Of a stretch of 64,000 nucleotides of DNA, positions 21,031 through 34,199 are shown in pieces. Location: positions 682,001-746,000 of the forward strand of contig OY723317.1 of assembly GCA_963210315.1 (NCBI GenBank), read 5' to 3'. Position 1 is the stretch's first letter, and each line of letters starts with the position of its first letter. Origin of the DNA: Rhynchopus euleeides (lineage: Eukaryota; Euglenozoa; Diplonemea; Diplonemida; Diplonemidae). The notes beneath the pieces were generated by a model. That model had not been told where the DNA came from and did no database searches. It was given only the letters and a program-made list of their open reading frames with translations. The position numbers and the translations under genes are program-made.

Positions 21031-22054
21031 CGAAAAAAGAGTGAGAATATATATGCCCGATCACACCCCCCGCCCTCACCCTCATCATCACATTTAAGGC
21101 GTCACATCTGACACGGGTTTTATATTGTTAGCGTCGACAATCACAGGCACTGCCAGAGGGTACATGCTGCTGCACAGACACCCTGCTTTTGTCCTGTCCG
21201 GTTCATCGGGGTATAGTTTCTCCTGTTTGTCAAAAAAATGACAAAAAAAACAAAGAGAGGGAAAAGGAAAGGGGCCTTCGCGTTGTCTGCAAGGCCTTTT
21301 CTTCCGGAAAAGCAATGAAACACTTTTGCAGCACTGCAGCACTGCCGCGCTGCCGTATATACCAGGTATGACCTGCTCACCCCGTGTTCCATTTCCCCCC
21401 CCCCCTTTCGTTGCATGAGGCGACATTAAAAGAGTTCGGTGAATTTCTTCTCGCAAAAAAAAATACAATAAAACACAGGCCAAACGCGAAGGCCACAATC
21501 TCCCCGCCCACCCTGCTTTCACCCACCCACCCCCCTCCCCCGTATCCGAAGAGAAATACAAAAAAGCGTTACAAAGTCACGGAGAAGCGCGACTATCGGA
21601 CCCATAAAACCGCAAGGGAGGGGGGGGTGGGGGCAGAGGATGAGGGCCCACTTCTTTTCTTATATTTCGGGCTGTGTCCCCCCCTCCCCCCCCGAAACAA
21701 CTCAGCTTTTTTTCTCTTTTACTTTATACTTGTTGCTGCTGTGCGGGCTCCCAAAAAGCAACAAAAACAACAACACTTGAACAACAACAAAATAAACAGC
21801 AGGCGCATAGCATGCCACCCCCCCACAACCCTTGCCGGGACGGGGGGAGGTGTGCTGACATAGAAGTAGAAGGAATCACAAGGATGATCTCCCTTCACTC
21901 GTTATGCCCAGCCCTTGGTGGGGTCCAGACCCCCACTCAGTCGCACACCACCACCACCCCGTCCCCTTTTTAAATGCGATACACACCACTTCAGCAGAAG
22001 GGGAGGGAAACGCCCCCACCCCACCCCACCCCACCAACCCTCGACCTCTCCTCC

Positions 22055-23872
22055 TTACACACTGGGTGACGAGCGTGCAACCCCGCTCGCATCCTTTATA
22101 TTCCCAGCCCCCTTCTGGGATGAGGCAGCAGCAGGGGTGATGCTCACAATAACAGGGCTGTTGGCGGGGGTCGTGGGCGTGCACCCGCTCGCTATGCTCG
22201 CGGTCGGCGTGTCGGACACCCCCTGCAGCGACCCGCGGTGCAGCGACACGCGCCGCATCTGCCCCTTCGCCGCCGCAGCCGCCTTCCCCCTCTGTACAAA
22301 CCCTTCGGGTCGCCGGCGCGGCGGGTGCGTGTCATTCACAGGGGTCCCCAACATGCCTACACCTTGGGCACCTCCCCCAACCCCACCCCGCACCCTCGCA
22401 GGCGATGGGACCCGATTCGCAGCACCGGAACCACCCCGCACTCTATGCCCGGAGGGGGCACGTCCGTTCTGCGCGTTGACCCCCGCCGAGGCGGAGCGCC
22501 TCGAGGGCAGCTGCGCGCTAGCTCCGGACACCCGGGGTGTTTTCGGCGAACCCGTCCTCCTCCGCGCGGCGGAGCCCCCGCCCAAACCGGCGTGCCTCGC
22601 CCCGCCGGTGGTATTCAGCGTGTCATCCAGGGCAGGCACCGGCACCGCCCCCCTCGGCGTCGCACCGCCCGCCCCACTCCCCACAGACTTCCTCGACTTC
22701 AGCGGGGCACTCCGGGGGGTCACCCGCTTCTCCCTCCTCGGGGATCCGCCTCCCGCCGCAGCCCCGCCCCCTGCAGGGCTTGCGTATTTCTCAAGGAGGT
22801 GTGCGACGTCGATATCCCCGATGCCGATGGTGGATGTCGACGCCACAACGGTGCGCGGCCTCAACCCCTCCCCATTCGGCCCCCCGAAGAGGTACTCAAT
22901 CCGCGGCTTCCCCCCGGGGGGCTCCACCGGGGTGGGCTGGCTGAGGGATGGCGTTGTCGCGGTTGAAACCGCCTGCTTCCTCGCCCCGGGTTTGACAAAC
23001 AGGCCTCCGACGATCTGCACCGGCTCCGACCCGGAGAGGCTTTTATGCCCCTGCTGTGCCGCAGCCGCGGACTCCACCTTCCTCGCCAACGCCTGGTTGT
23101 CCAGCCTCAGGGAGGCAACCTCTTCCTCCAGGGCAAGAATCGTCCTCTCTGAGAGAGCGCGCTGTGTCTGCATCTCCGCCCTCTTTGCAGCCTCCTTATG
23201 ATACTCCTCCGCAAAGGCGATCGGCTTTATCGCGATGGCGAGCGCATCAAACGATTCACGGCTGTGCCGCGCCCGGCCCAACTGCCTCCTCAGAGCCATT
23301 ATCTCCTCCTGCGCATCCGCCAAATCCCCCGCCTTGTTATGAGAGCTGTCTGTTAGGGATGCCGTTGAGGGACCTCGGCTCAGCCCATCCCCCGGGGATC
23401 CACCCGGCCCGGCAGTGATGCAGGCCAGGGCAGAGGCGACATCTATCAGATGGGAGATCCCCTCCACGGCGCACCAGAGGATGGTGGAGCGTTGGGAGGC
23501 TTCCTCAGAAACCACACCCCCCACGGCGCGCTCGAGGTGCCCATATGCCTCAACCTCCGCGATGTGTCTGAGACGCTCCTCTCTTTGAACCTTCTGTTGC
23601 AGCTCAGATGCCTCCTGGGATATCGCGGCGCACCTCGCGCTGGCTTCGCGGAACCTCTCCTCCGTGTCGTTCAGCTGCCTGTTCAGGCCAGTGACGGAGG
23701 TTTCCCGGGGGGAGTCGATGGTTGGCTGGAAGAAGGCCATGTTTATACGAGGGACTGCCGATTCGTCAAGCGCGCTGGGGGAGTAGGAGGCTGAGAGGGA
23801 CATGCAGCTTTTGTTGGGCTCCACGCTGGAGTCATCCCTCGGGCTGCGTGGGGTGCACGGAGGGGCTGACAT
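22055..23872 (-). CDS. Coiled-coil protein with basic disordered tail, function unknown
   Basis: 605 aa, single exon, ATG at 23872 and TAA at 22057..22055. Residues about 65-130 and 195-290 are heptad-rich coiled coil (TGLNRQLNDTEERFREASAR, EEIMALRRQLGRARHS, RTILALEEEVASLRLDNQAL). A more ordered-looking part at 310-385 contains GGLFVKPGARKQ, PRIEYLFGGPNGEGLRPRTV and IGDIDVAHLLEKYASP. From about 385 to the end it is Ser/Pro/Gly/Arg-rich and basic (pI high), as in microtubule- or cytoskeleton-binding tails. I do not recognise the family. Coding is supported by length, by amino-acid bias unlike the other frames, and by strand. Confidence 0.75.
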   Translation of the reverse strand: MSAPPCTPRSPRDDSSVEPNKSCMSLSASYSPSALDESAVPRINMAFFQPTIDSPRETSVTGLNRQLNDTEERFREASARCAAISQEASELQQKVQREERLRHIAEVEAYGHLERAVGGVVSEEASQRSTILWCAVEGISHLIDVASALACITAGPGGSPGDGLSRGPSTASLTDSSHNKAGDLADAQEEIMALRRQLGRARHSRESFDALAIAIKPIAFAEEYHKEAAKRAEMQTQRALSERTILALEEEVASLRLDNQALARKVESAAAAQQGHKSLSGSEPVQIVGGLFVKPGARKQAVSTATTPSLSQPTPVEPPGGKPRIEYLFGGPNGEGLRPRTVVASTSTIGIGDIDVAHLLEKYASPAGGGAAAGGGSPRREKRVTPRSAPLKSRKSVGSGAGGATPRGAVPVPALDDTLNTTGGARHAGLGGGSAARRRTGSPKTPRVSGASAQLPSRRSASAGVNAQNGRAPSGHRVRGGSGAANRVPSPARVRGGVGGGAQGVGMLGTPVNDTHPPRRRPEGFVQRGKAAAAAKGQMRRVSLHRGSLQGVSDTPTASIASGCTPTTPANSPVIVSITPAAASSQKGAGNIKDASGVARSSPSV

Positions 23873-25712
23873 CCTGACGGAGAGAGAGAGAGAGGGGGTT
23901 GACTAACAAGGGGAAAGGGGTTGATATCTCCACTCTCTCTTCGGAGCTCACGGGGTGTATTCCACACCTTCGGGGCAGAGAGTAACGAAAGGTGGGGTAT
24001 AACTAAACAAACAATCACTGCTGCTCCCTTTTTTGTTGTCCCGAAAAAGAGAGGGGGATGTGTGGTGTGTGTGTGTAGGGTGGGGGTGAGGGTGGGGGGT
24101 GCACCCCCACCCGCCCACCCACCCCCCCTTGACGCGCCGCTGGGCTGTGTGTTGTGTATAGGGGGATAGGGTGGGGGGGGAACACCTGGTTTGTAGAGGC
24201 GGTGGTGGTGGTGGTGGTGGTGTGATTTGAAGAGAGAGATGTCCGCGGGAAGCGTGGAGGTTATGGCGTAGACCGACAGTGCTCTCCCCCCCCCCCCTAG
24301 GGGCGGGTATACCCCTGTGAGAAAATGGGTATTTTCAGGACACGCTCTAAACACCTCTCAGCCCCTACCTGACACACGCACCGACCCCAAAGGGTGCCAG
24401 AATGATATCCTGAGGCCACCAACACCATTTGTGGGGCCTTATGGGGTGTTTTTTGGGGTTCCGGAAAATTTGCCCGCCGGTGGTTCCTGGTGGTACCGTA
24501 GGCCCACCTCTGTTTGCTGGACACGCCCTTTTGCTGGCACAATACGGGGTAGGCGTGGTGAAGGGGGTGTCGGAAATTGCCCGGACACGAGTTTCGACGA
24601 CTGTGCCCCTGTCCCACTAATTTTTGCGCGAATTACATGCACGTATAGGCGTGTCTTGGCCTGTACAGGCCTGGATAGGCACAGATTGCCTGTATGGATT
24701 GATCTCGATGTGCATATCCCGACAGGTATGGGCCTGTATGGTCTTGTTATCCTGCGTGGAGCCCTGCTGAAAAATCAGATGGCTGTCGGTATTCACAGCC
24801 AGTATATTTCTTTCACAGAGCACCCGAAGCTCGTCAATACGATTGCGCTTCAGGGCGCGCCTGTGCCTCGCCTGATGGGCAATTCGTCCATCACGCTCCT
24901 CAACAGAGCCAGGTGTCACAGGAATGACTTCCATCGATTCGGGTGGTTTGCAAAAGCCTCCTCGTCATTTGCTTCGAATTCAGCAAATATGTGCATAGTA
25001 ACTCAGTTCACCTGTTGCGTGTCTGTGCATTCCTGCTGTTGACAGTGCTGCAGTGTGCGCAGCCAGGCATTGGTTCCCATGCTGGCAGGCAGGTGTTTGG
25101 ACTTTGAATTTCGTGAGGGTTTGGAGGCGTGCCTTGAGCCTATCAAAATGATTGCGCCTCAGCTGCTAATGTCTCACCAGGAGTGCCCAGTTCTTCGCGA
25201 AGATGAGTTTTCAGAAGTGACTGAATTCAACTGTGGCACAGTGCGGCGCTCAACACAGGCAGCATGTCGTCATGGAGAAGAGTGTCGATTGCTATAGAAT
25301 CTGGCATGCGGGAGTAGCCTCGTTCTACAGTCTGCGCGAGCTGGTTCCCGAGGGTGATATTTTCTTGGTAACAGGCTTGTGGGGTGGCACTAGCCATGTG
25401 AAGGGGTGTGAGTGAGTGTGCAGTGCCTATCCGGGGGGCACCGTAGGAACCACCGATGGGCAATTTTTTTAGAATGCCAAAATATCAGCACTGAGGTTGA
25501 TCTGGTGGTGAAATCTCCACCACAAAACACTTTTGGGACGATCTGGGCACATTGGCACCCTTTACATGGCTTTCTGAGGTACTTTTTGGTGTTCCCGAAA
25601 ATGTTATTTATCTTACTCCACCAAAATTTTCGTTACTCCTATTAATCTCCTACACCCCCACTTTTTTCTACTCCTCCCCCACTTTTTTTGACTGTAAAAA
25701 AAATTCGTCTCC
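23873..25712. other. Intergenic, probable decayed mobile DNA
   Basis: Starts with GAGAGA and G-rich sequence to about 24300, then a more AT-rich stretch. Imperfect inverted segments lie at about 24468-24500 (GCCGGTGGTTCCTGG) and 25436-25468 (GTAGGAACCACCGATGGGC). Tandem-like CCTGTA(C/T)AGGCCTG words lie at 24655-24740. The 241-codon plus ORF at 24317-25042 has no recognisable domain and I do not call it. Confidence 0.4.
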
Positions 25713-26015
25713 GTGGTGCCCCTGATTTACCCCTTTTTCACTACGCACAAACTACGCAATCTGGGGGGGGGGTCTCGCTTTTTGGTCCCCCCCCAGTTTT
25801 TTTTGGTCCCCCTTTCTGTGTGGCTACTGAGACAGGACTGGAGGCACTGCGCTGACCGAGCAAAAAATTATTGCCAGAACTCACTATACACCGTACGAAA
25901 GAACGCACGACATGTGGGGCGGGACTCCAGAAACACCTGGGCAAGGTTGCCCCATGCCCAGAAACACCTGAGAAGGAAGTGAGTTCCAGGAGCCGCGTAG
26001 AACACCCTCGAGATT

Positions 26016-26620
26016 GTGAATGATGATACGATCACAGCCTTCAGGGCGCTGCGAGGTGCCACCCTGAAGGTGGCCCTTGACATCAAGGAGAGCGTCGGCC
26101 GAGGGGTCGACGAAAAGCTGAAGAAGGCGCTACTGGCACTGGATCCCGCGGGGTATACGGAGGTCACCGCCACACAGGCAACCTCCGCTGACAACGTCCA
26201 GGAGACGTTATCCGAGGGGATCACAACGGCACTAGAGATCTGTGTCACGGGATCCAGGCGCCCACTCTCCCTCGACGGTCTGGGGATTGTTGTTGGGTAT
26301 GGTGTCGTTTCCTGCAGCTGCAAAAAAGCGTAGCAACTGTGCTTCCTTCTTCCTTAATGATGCGTTGACGCTTCCACCCGGAGGAGCTGAAGCAGGCACC
26401 GCTTAATGATGCGTTGATGCTTCCACCCGACGAGCTGAAGCAGGCACCGCGCCAAAGGGCACCCCCAAAGAGACCTGCAAAGACTGCGTCGAAACCCGCA
26501 CCGAAGGCTGCCAGCGCTGCAGCACCTGAAGAACCTGCAGCACCTGCAGCACCTGAAGCGCCTGCACCCTCACTGACCCCGGAACAGCAAGAACTCCTTG
26601 AGTTTGGGGTCCCGGCATAG
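26016..26620 (+). pseudogene. Decayed mobile-element ORF remnants
   Basis: Two short in-frame pieces: 26016..26333 (105 aa, RALRGATLKVALDIKESVGR...LSEGITTALEICVTG) and 26414..26620 (68 aa, LPPDELKQAPRQR, then Lys/Pro/Ala-rich, ending LLEFGVPA). Between them is a 48-bp tandem duplication (26357-26452). Codon use looks coding, but stops break it. Weak resemblance to the minus-strand piece at 27846-28133 (RALLTELSLDIGDS...DGFTTALALKDVL). Product unknown. Confidence 0.45.
26357..26452. repeat. 48-bp tandem duplication
   Basis: TAATGATGCGTTGA(C/T)GCTTC...GAGCTGAAGCAGGCACCGC occurs twice, head to tail. Confidence 0.85.
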
Positions 26621-27019
26621 AGACAGAGAATGGCTGAGTAAATCAAAAAATGAGACCCCCCCCCCCTTTTCACTACGCACAAACTACGCAATATGGGGTC
26701 GTCAGGGGCACCACTCCGGGATTTTTTTTGAGAGGGTGCAGGAAACTTATTCACAGGGTGCAGGAAACATATTTTCCACTCAGAGGCACACCCTGGGACC
26801 CACTACCCCCCATCCAGGCCAAATAGCACCTAGTTACCACTACTGCCTATAAAGTGATTTTCACTGTTTTTTTCGACTGGGGGGTATTCTCGACCCGGGC
26901 GGAGTAACTCAAATTGTGGTGTTGTAAGATAAAATCACGAATTACACTCCACAGTCATAGTGTCATAACGGCCGTCATGGAGGGAGTGGATTTTCTGAGA
27001 ATTCACTACCTCAGTTCCC

Positions 27020-28640
27020 GCTACCGAAATATAAAAACGGCCGTTTTCATGTTTTGTTGGCGAAAAAACGGCCGTTTTTTTCCCCCTCCTATTTTCCTTT
27101 GGAGATTCGCCTCCTGCTTACCGTACCGAGCTGAGGAAACACACTTGACAACTCCCTGTTGCCTGCACATGACATTGGGCACTGCGATTCTCTGTCGACT
27201 GTACAAAGAAAAATGGCTTCCGCCCTGCCTGTCGCTCGACAAGCAGCAGACACCCGAGAGCAGAGAGGAGTGTAGCAGCCCGGTTCGCCCCCGGGTTGTC
27301 CCAGAAATCCAGCACACCCTCGGAACGTGGTGGCCTAGTCGTAGATCACCCAGGCCCTGCTCGTGACCTCCCCGAAACAGAGGGGAGGTGGCACCGGAGT
27401 TCTGACACCCCTACGACTCATGCGGCCGTACGTGCTCGGGCACAGACGGCGGACCGCAAACCAGAAGGACTTCCCTGATTCCGTGCCGTCCCACCTTCTG
27501 CGCATGCGGTCGCCAGCCCAGGCCAGCTCCCCTGCCAGGGGCACTGGGGGGTCGTACTTCCCCACCTCAGACACTTTCTCGATGACATTCTCAATGTCGG
27601 TGTACACTGCGTCGACAGGGGCACGCCGTTGGCACACCCAGCTGCGCATCGCAGTACTTCTGGAGCAGCGATGCAAGGGGTGCCGTCAGGCGGACGGCGG
27701 CCTGCAGGTGGGACTCGAGCCCAGCGATTTCGTGGGCATCTCTGCCAACCGCAGAAGCGACGCATACGTAGCAGGGCCGCTGTCCTGCAGCGGGCCCGGA
27801 AGATTGTATAAATGCCCGGGGACGTGGTGCAAGGTGCAGATCCACTCAAGCGGTGCAGGTAGTGTGTGTCGGAGAGAAGCGGGATCGCACGGCCGGTGGT
27901 GCCGTCTTGCTCGCCTGCTTCTCCCTCTCAGCTGCGTCAGAGATGTGGCACAGCACATCCTTCAGCGCCAGTGCGGTCGTGAACCCATCCAGCTGGTGCT
28001 GCATATTGCCCGGGATGATCGCCCGTGCCTTCGGGAATAAATCAGCGAAGGCGGTGTCCTTCTCATCCGGGGTGCTGTCGCCGATATCAAGGGAAAGCTC
28101 TGTCAGAAGAGCCCTGATGCCAGTGAGCGACACCCACCTCTGCCTGCACGGTCATCCACGACACACGTGCCTAGATTGGCCGCAACCATGTTCAGCCCCT
28201 CCTCGGGACACACTTCTTGACAGCATCATGCACCATGCCAGCCGGTGATCCGGTGAACAACGCACCCCGGGCGATCCGAAGTTGCAAGCCTGCCACTGAG
28301 GGTATCGCACTCCGACAGCGCCAGCTGTTTCCCTGGCTCTGCACTTTCAACGCTGCGTTCTTCTTCTTCTTGATATGGCGCGGTCCGTCAAAGTGGTCCA
28401 CGAAGTCTGAACTCTTCGCATCATACTTGAAGGCGCGCTCACAATGCTTGCTGCAGGGTATCCCTTGCAGTGGGGAGGCACTCCTGGTGGTGGGATCTCG
28501 CCTGCTGACCCACGCCCCATACAAAATTCCCAGATAAAAAAAACGGCCGTTTTTTAAAATGCTGAAAATCAGCGGCCGTTTTTGCAAGTCCACAAAATAC
28601 AAGGGATTTTTTAAAACGGCCGCTATGCAACCATGCACAG
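27020..28640. other. Region bounded by AACGGCCGTTTT palindromes
   Basis: AACGGCCGTTTT words lie at about 27038, 27065 (left) and 28541, 28572, 28613 (right). The DNA between holds decayed minus-strand ORFs. This layout suggests another mobile unit with subterminal palindromes; I could not fix its ends. Confidence 0.4.
27335..28440 (-). pseudogene. Decayed minus-strand ORF, probably from a mobile element
   Basis: Coding-like segments in changing frames, read right to left: 28440..28192 (SAIPSVAGLQLRIARGALFT, AGMVHDAVKKC), 28133..27846 (MSLTGIRALLTELSLDIGDS...QHQLDGFTTALALKDVLCHI), 27845..27591 (GRDAHEIAGLESHLQAAVRL) and 27676..27335 (VDAVYTDIENVIEKVSEVGK, GKSFWFAVRRLCPS). Frameshifts or stops separate them. 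Not a family I recognise. It lies among inverted repeats, so I infer transposon origin. Confidence 0.4.
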
Positions 28641-28735
28641 TAGCCATTTTTGTACTCTCGTATGGGTTTTTTTGCACTCGTCGCCTTCGGCGACTCGTGC
28701 AAAAAAATCCCAAACTCGAGTAAAAAAATGGCTAC
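28640..28735. repeat. Large imperfect palindrome (about 47-bp arms)
   Basis: Left arm GTAGCCATTTTTGTACTC..., centre GTCGCCTTCGGCGAC, right arm ...AAAAAAATGGCTAC. It sits 20 bp left of the CCGTATTCGG element. Confidence 0.75.
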
Positions 28736-28757
28736 TTTAGTGTCGTGTAATTTAATA

Positions 28758-29509
28758 CCGTATTCGGAAAAATACTGGAACGGAATAATGTTCCAAGTTC
28801 CAGCCGAGACCCCATCTGTTCCAGTTATTTTCCGTTCCAGAATTGTTTTGGGGGGTCTGCGCGGACTTGGCCATTTTCTGAGAGTCGGGTACTTTCCCAA
28901 GGGTATGCTGGGCCCACCATCCTCCACCATGGCATGGGGTGGGGTGAGGTGGGATTTCGGACATGTGCCCCAAAAACTGACAAGTACCCGTCAATTTCCC
29001 CCATATTCTAATTCTGGAACGGAAAAATACTGGAACGGAATAATGTTCCAAGTTTCGAAAATCCGGGTTTGTTCCAGTTATTTTCCGTTCCAGAAAAAAT
29101 CCGTTCCAGCATTTTTCCGTTCCAGTATTTTTCCGAATACCTGGGACCCCCCGTGTTTAAGTCCCCCCCCCTTACCCCCGTGTTTAAGTCCCCCCCTGGG
29201 GGTCTGGCAGGGGGGGGGACTTAAACACAGGGGGACCGAAACACGGGGGTGGGCTGGTCTGGAGGGTCATCATGTGGCCCCTAGGCCCTCCAGGTGCTGT
29301 CTGAGTCGAAAAGTGGGGTGCCAAAAGTCCATCCGGACCGGAATTACCCCCCTACGACAGCAGAGGAAGAGGTCTTCTTGGTCTCCACTGTGCCACCCCC
29401 GTGTTTAAGCCCCCCCTGTGTTTAGGTCCGCCCCCCCCGTGTTTAAGTCCCCCCCGGCCGAAAATCGCCTCCAGGGGGGGGACTTAAACACGGGGGGTCC
29501 CAGGTACGG
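28758..29509. mobile_element. CCGTATTCGG inverted-repeat element, interrupted by a nested element
   Basis: The left end is CCGTATTCGGAAAAATACTG; the right end CCGAATA is split from CGG by the element 29140-29506. Removing that insert and one TA gives CCGAATACGG, the exact complement of the left end. TA lies outside both ends (28756-28757 and 29510-29511). Original size is about 385 bp. The interior repeats TTCCGTTCCAG and CTGGAACGGAA many times. A truncated relative is at 17672-17971. Confidence 0.8.
29140..29504. mobile_element. Nested TA-CC element (GTGTTTAAGTCCCCC type)
   Basis: 365 bp. Ends are CCTGGGACCCCCCGTG and CACGGGGGGTCCCAGG, with TA at 29138-29139 and 29505-29506. Six or more copies of GTTTAAGTCCCCC or its complement are inside. 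It is inserted three bases from the right end of the element at 28758. Confidence 0.85.
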
Positions 29510-29539
29510 TAACTATTTCTCACGCGTATAGGGGGGGTA

Positions 29540-31511
29540 CACGGTGGACTCCCACAGGCCAAAGTGGGTGTCTGAAAGAGGGTGAATAGTTTGGCGGAAT
29601 TAGTGGGTGTCTGGCACCCTCTGGGCGGGTGTCTGGCACCCACTAGTGGGTGTCTGGCACCCTCTTTTCACCACCAATTACTGGGGATTCCCTGTAATTC
29701 TGGGTGGAAATCATGTCAGGTCAACCTGGGACCTGCTGATTTCGACTGGAGTCATCTCAGACCTGTGGGGTTCAGTCAATTTCAGATTCAGACCTGCTGA
29801 TCCAGAACCGCACCCTCTCCTCCCACACCAATTGTATCCACTGCTCATGGGTCCGAGTGACGACGATAGCAATGACGATGGCTCCATAGCAAAGATGGCT
29901 ACCACTGTCAAAGCTCATCTGAAACAGAAACTGTCCCAGATGGAAGTCTCCTGTATAAATACAGGGTTCGGGGTTACCACGAGTGTAACGCAGATACGTG
30001 CAGGTGTGTCAAGAGAGTGTGCAGCTCACAGCAGTTCCGCATCCTTGATTGCTGAACTCCACAGTCCTAGGACGACGAAGAGGACGACGAAGGGGACGAC
30101 GAGGGTCGACGTAGGTGTATCTTACGCTACGGCAGGGGTGGACTCAGCCACCCCGGGGGCAGGTTGAACAGGTTGTGTGGTTCCACTGATCAACATATAG
30201 GTCGGCCTGTCTGATAAGACTCAGCCACCCTGCGGGTCAATTGTTTCCAAAAGGGTGCCTATTTGACCAAAAGGCAAAATTTACTCCCGCCATGCTCCCG
30301 TACCACAGAGGCTGTTGTGTTTGCCTCTGTGTATGCGTACGTTTTGCGATGACGGGGTGTGGAACCTGGCGTAGACCGAGCTACAACCAGGAACCAACGG
30401 CCCAACTCGGCGCCGTGGGTCAATTTTTGTGAAAAGGCCTTGACCAGAGGCATCCCCCTAACACTAAATTTGCTCTGTTTCATCCTGAACCGACCAACCA
30501 GGCACCGTGAGGAGGCATCAGAGCCCCTCGTGGACAGCCGCAGCACCCTTCCTTTACTAACGTCAGGTTCACCACTAGCACGAAGCATCACTGTTTTACG
30601 TCAGGTATGGCAAATGCCCACCCAAGGAAGTCGAGGAGTTTGAGCCGTTGGAAGTTACCAGAGGGACAAGCAAGAGGGATCTGCAAAGCAGTGATGTCTG
30701 TTGTACCCTTGGACCACATTAAACTCAAACTGAACCCTCAGTCGTCCTTGATCGCCCGACAAGGTTCCTTTCAGCTTTCTAACAGATGGGTACCGCAACT
30801 GTCCAACTATCTACAGGCTCACATCCCAGAAGGTGCAGTCCAGGTTCCACAGAGCAAATTAAATGTTAGCATTTCTGCACAACTACCGGTACGCAAATCG
30901 CAGCGGCGGTGGAAGTGACTGACTCGAAAACGGCGAGGTATCAGTCTTGACGCTGGAAAATTCCGTTCGGAAATACCAAACACATCCACAGAAAGTGGAA
31001 GGAATGGGCGCCAAGATGATGCGAACGATTTTTGGGGGGAGGAGGGGGGGGGACTGCCCTGTATCGTGATACCCGTGAGGGTAAAAAAATACAGAACAGG
31101 GAGGCACAGGCGCACACGCAAAGGCAACACGCAAATGACAAGTGGCAGGGGCTGGGGTCTGGGGCCTCCTCATCATCCCCCCCCCTCTTCTCTCTAATAC
31201 CGGGATACCCCGGCCAGGATCCCAGGATATGCCCCTGATCCAGCCAGATTTTCACCTCGAGAATATAGTATAGTAGCGTAGCGGGTGTCTGACACCCACT
31301 AGCGGGTGCCAGACACCCACTAGTGGGTGCCAGACACCCGCTAGTGGGTGTCAGACACCCACTAGCGGGTGTCTGGCACCCACTAGTGGGTGTCTGACAC
31401 CCGCTTAGACACCCACTAGTGGGTGCCGAGACACCCACTAGCGGGTGCCAGGACACCCGCTAATTTTCCAAACTGCAAAGTGGGTGTCTGACCGGGCGGG
31501 AGTCCACCGTG
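29540..31511. mobile_element. 1.97-kb element with CACGGTGGACTCCC inverted ends
   Basis: Ends are CACGGTGGACTCCC and GGGAGTCCACCGTG, with TA outside both (29538-29539, 31512-31513). Subterminal arrays of GGGTGTCTGGCACCCACTAG and variants lie at 29608-29670 and about 31285-31460. The interior (29700-31250) has no convincing long ORF; it includes GACGACGA repeats near 30072. Short CACGGTGGACTCC pieces also occur at 51207 and in the hAT-like copies. Confidence 0.7.
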
Positions 31512-31513
31512 TA

Positions 31514-32428
31514 TACCCACCCCTACCCCCCCCCCCCAGGTGAGATGTCTGGTGATGCCCTCTGCTCTCTCTCTTGCAGGACGGAGAGAGTGGGGGTGAG
31601 GGTGGGGGTGGGGGTGGGGTGGGGTGGGGGACCAACGCCACGCATCATCTTTCTTTGCTGTTGGGTGCAGTTTTCTGACTCACTCTCAGGGGGGGGTGCT
31701 GCGGTTGTTCTGCCACACAGAACCAAGACCCTCTCCCGAACAGAACGCCGAGCCGTGCACAGGGCTGGTGGGTCCAACCCTCCTGTGGGCTGAGATCTCG
31801 ACCCCCCGTGCTGCCGGAGTTCAGCCGTTCGGAAAAATGTGATTCTGTCTTTCTCTTTTTGTTGGGGAGACCCGACTCCCACGAACCTGATGAGCGAGAC
31901 GGAGCGCGGCGAGTGGCAGATCCTGTTGTAGTATAGTGTGTTCGGATGCAGGTGCCACCGTGTCTTTTGGATATTTTTTTTTGGTTTGTTTTGACATGTC
32001 CATGACACAACCCAACAGGCCGTCTACTAGGAAAAAGCAAATGAAAAAAAAAATGAAGAAGGAAAAAAGAACAGAAAAATGTTGTTGTTTTGACGGCAGC
32101 CCACTTACCGCCTTACCGGGCATGACAAGAGAATGCTCTGCAGATTTTTGCGTTTTGGGCAAAATGACTGCCGAACAGGGCCGTCCGGCAAGAGGTGAGA
32201 CGGGCTGCGCTGCTCGGGGAGGGGAAAACACAGGTCGGGCGGGGGGGAGGGATGGTTGGGGGGAGGTAACGGACTGTTCGGCCGCCACCCCCACCGTTTG
32301 TTTTGTGTGGTTTTTTTTGCTTGCATCCCTCCCCGGCCTCCGCAGAGTAAAGGAGGATAACATAAAGATACGTCGCCAAGCAGGCTGGGGGTGGTGGTGG
32401 TGATGGATGCTGCCTCGGCTGTGTGTGC
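31514..32428. other. Intergenic downstream of alpha-tubulin
   Basis: G-rich repeats GGGGTGGGGG near 31595 and A-rich sequence near 32030-32090. No gene is recognised; the plus ORFs here have low-complexity translations. Confidence 0.5.

Positions 32429-34199
<1,771 letters not shown>

Larger units (their letters stand above)
25713..26714. mobile_element. 1.0-kb element with GTGGTGCCCCTGA inverted ends
   Basis: Ends are GTGGTGCCCCTGA and TCAGGGGCACCAC, with TCC immediately outside both (25710-25712, 26715-26717), a possible 3-bp target duplication. Just inside each end, the same-orientation block CACTACGCACAAACTACGCA appears beside a G- or C-run. It carries ORF remnants (26016-26620). Confidence 0.65.

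Noticed and set aside
24317..25042. 241-codon plus-strand ORF
   Set aside because: No domain, mixed composition, crosses imperfect repeats; no sign of selection.
31870..31920. tRNA-like stretch (GGTTCGTGGGAGTC on the minus strand)
   Set aside because: No acceptor stem, D-arm or anticodon arm could be assembled around it.
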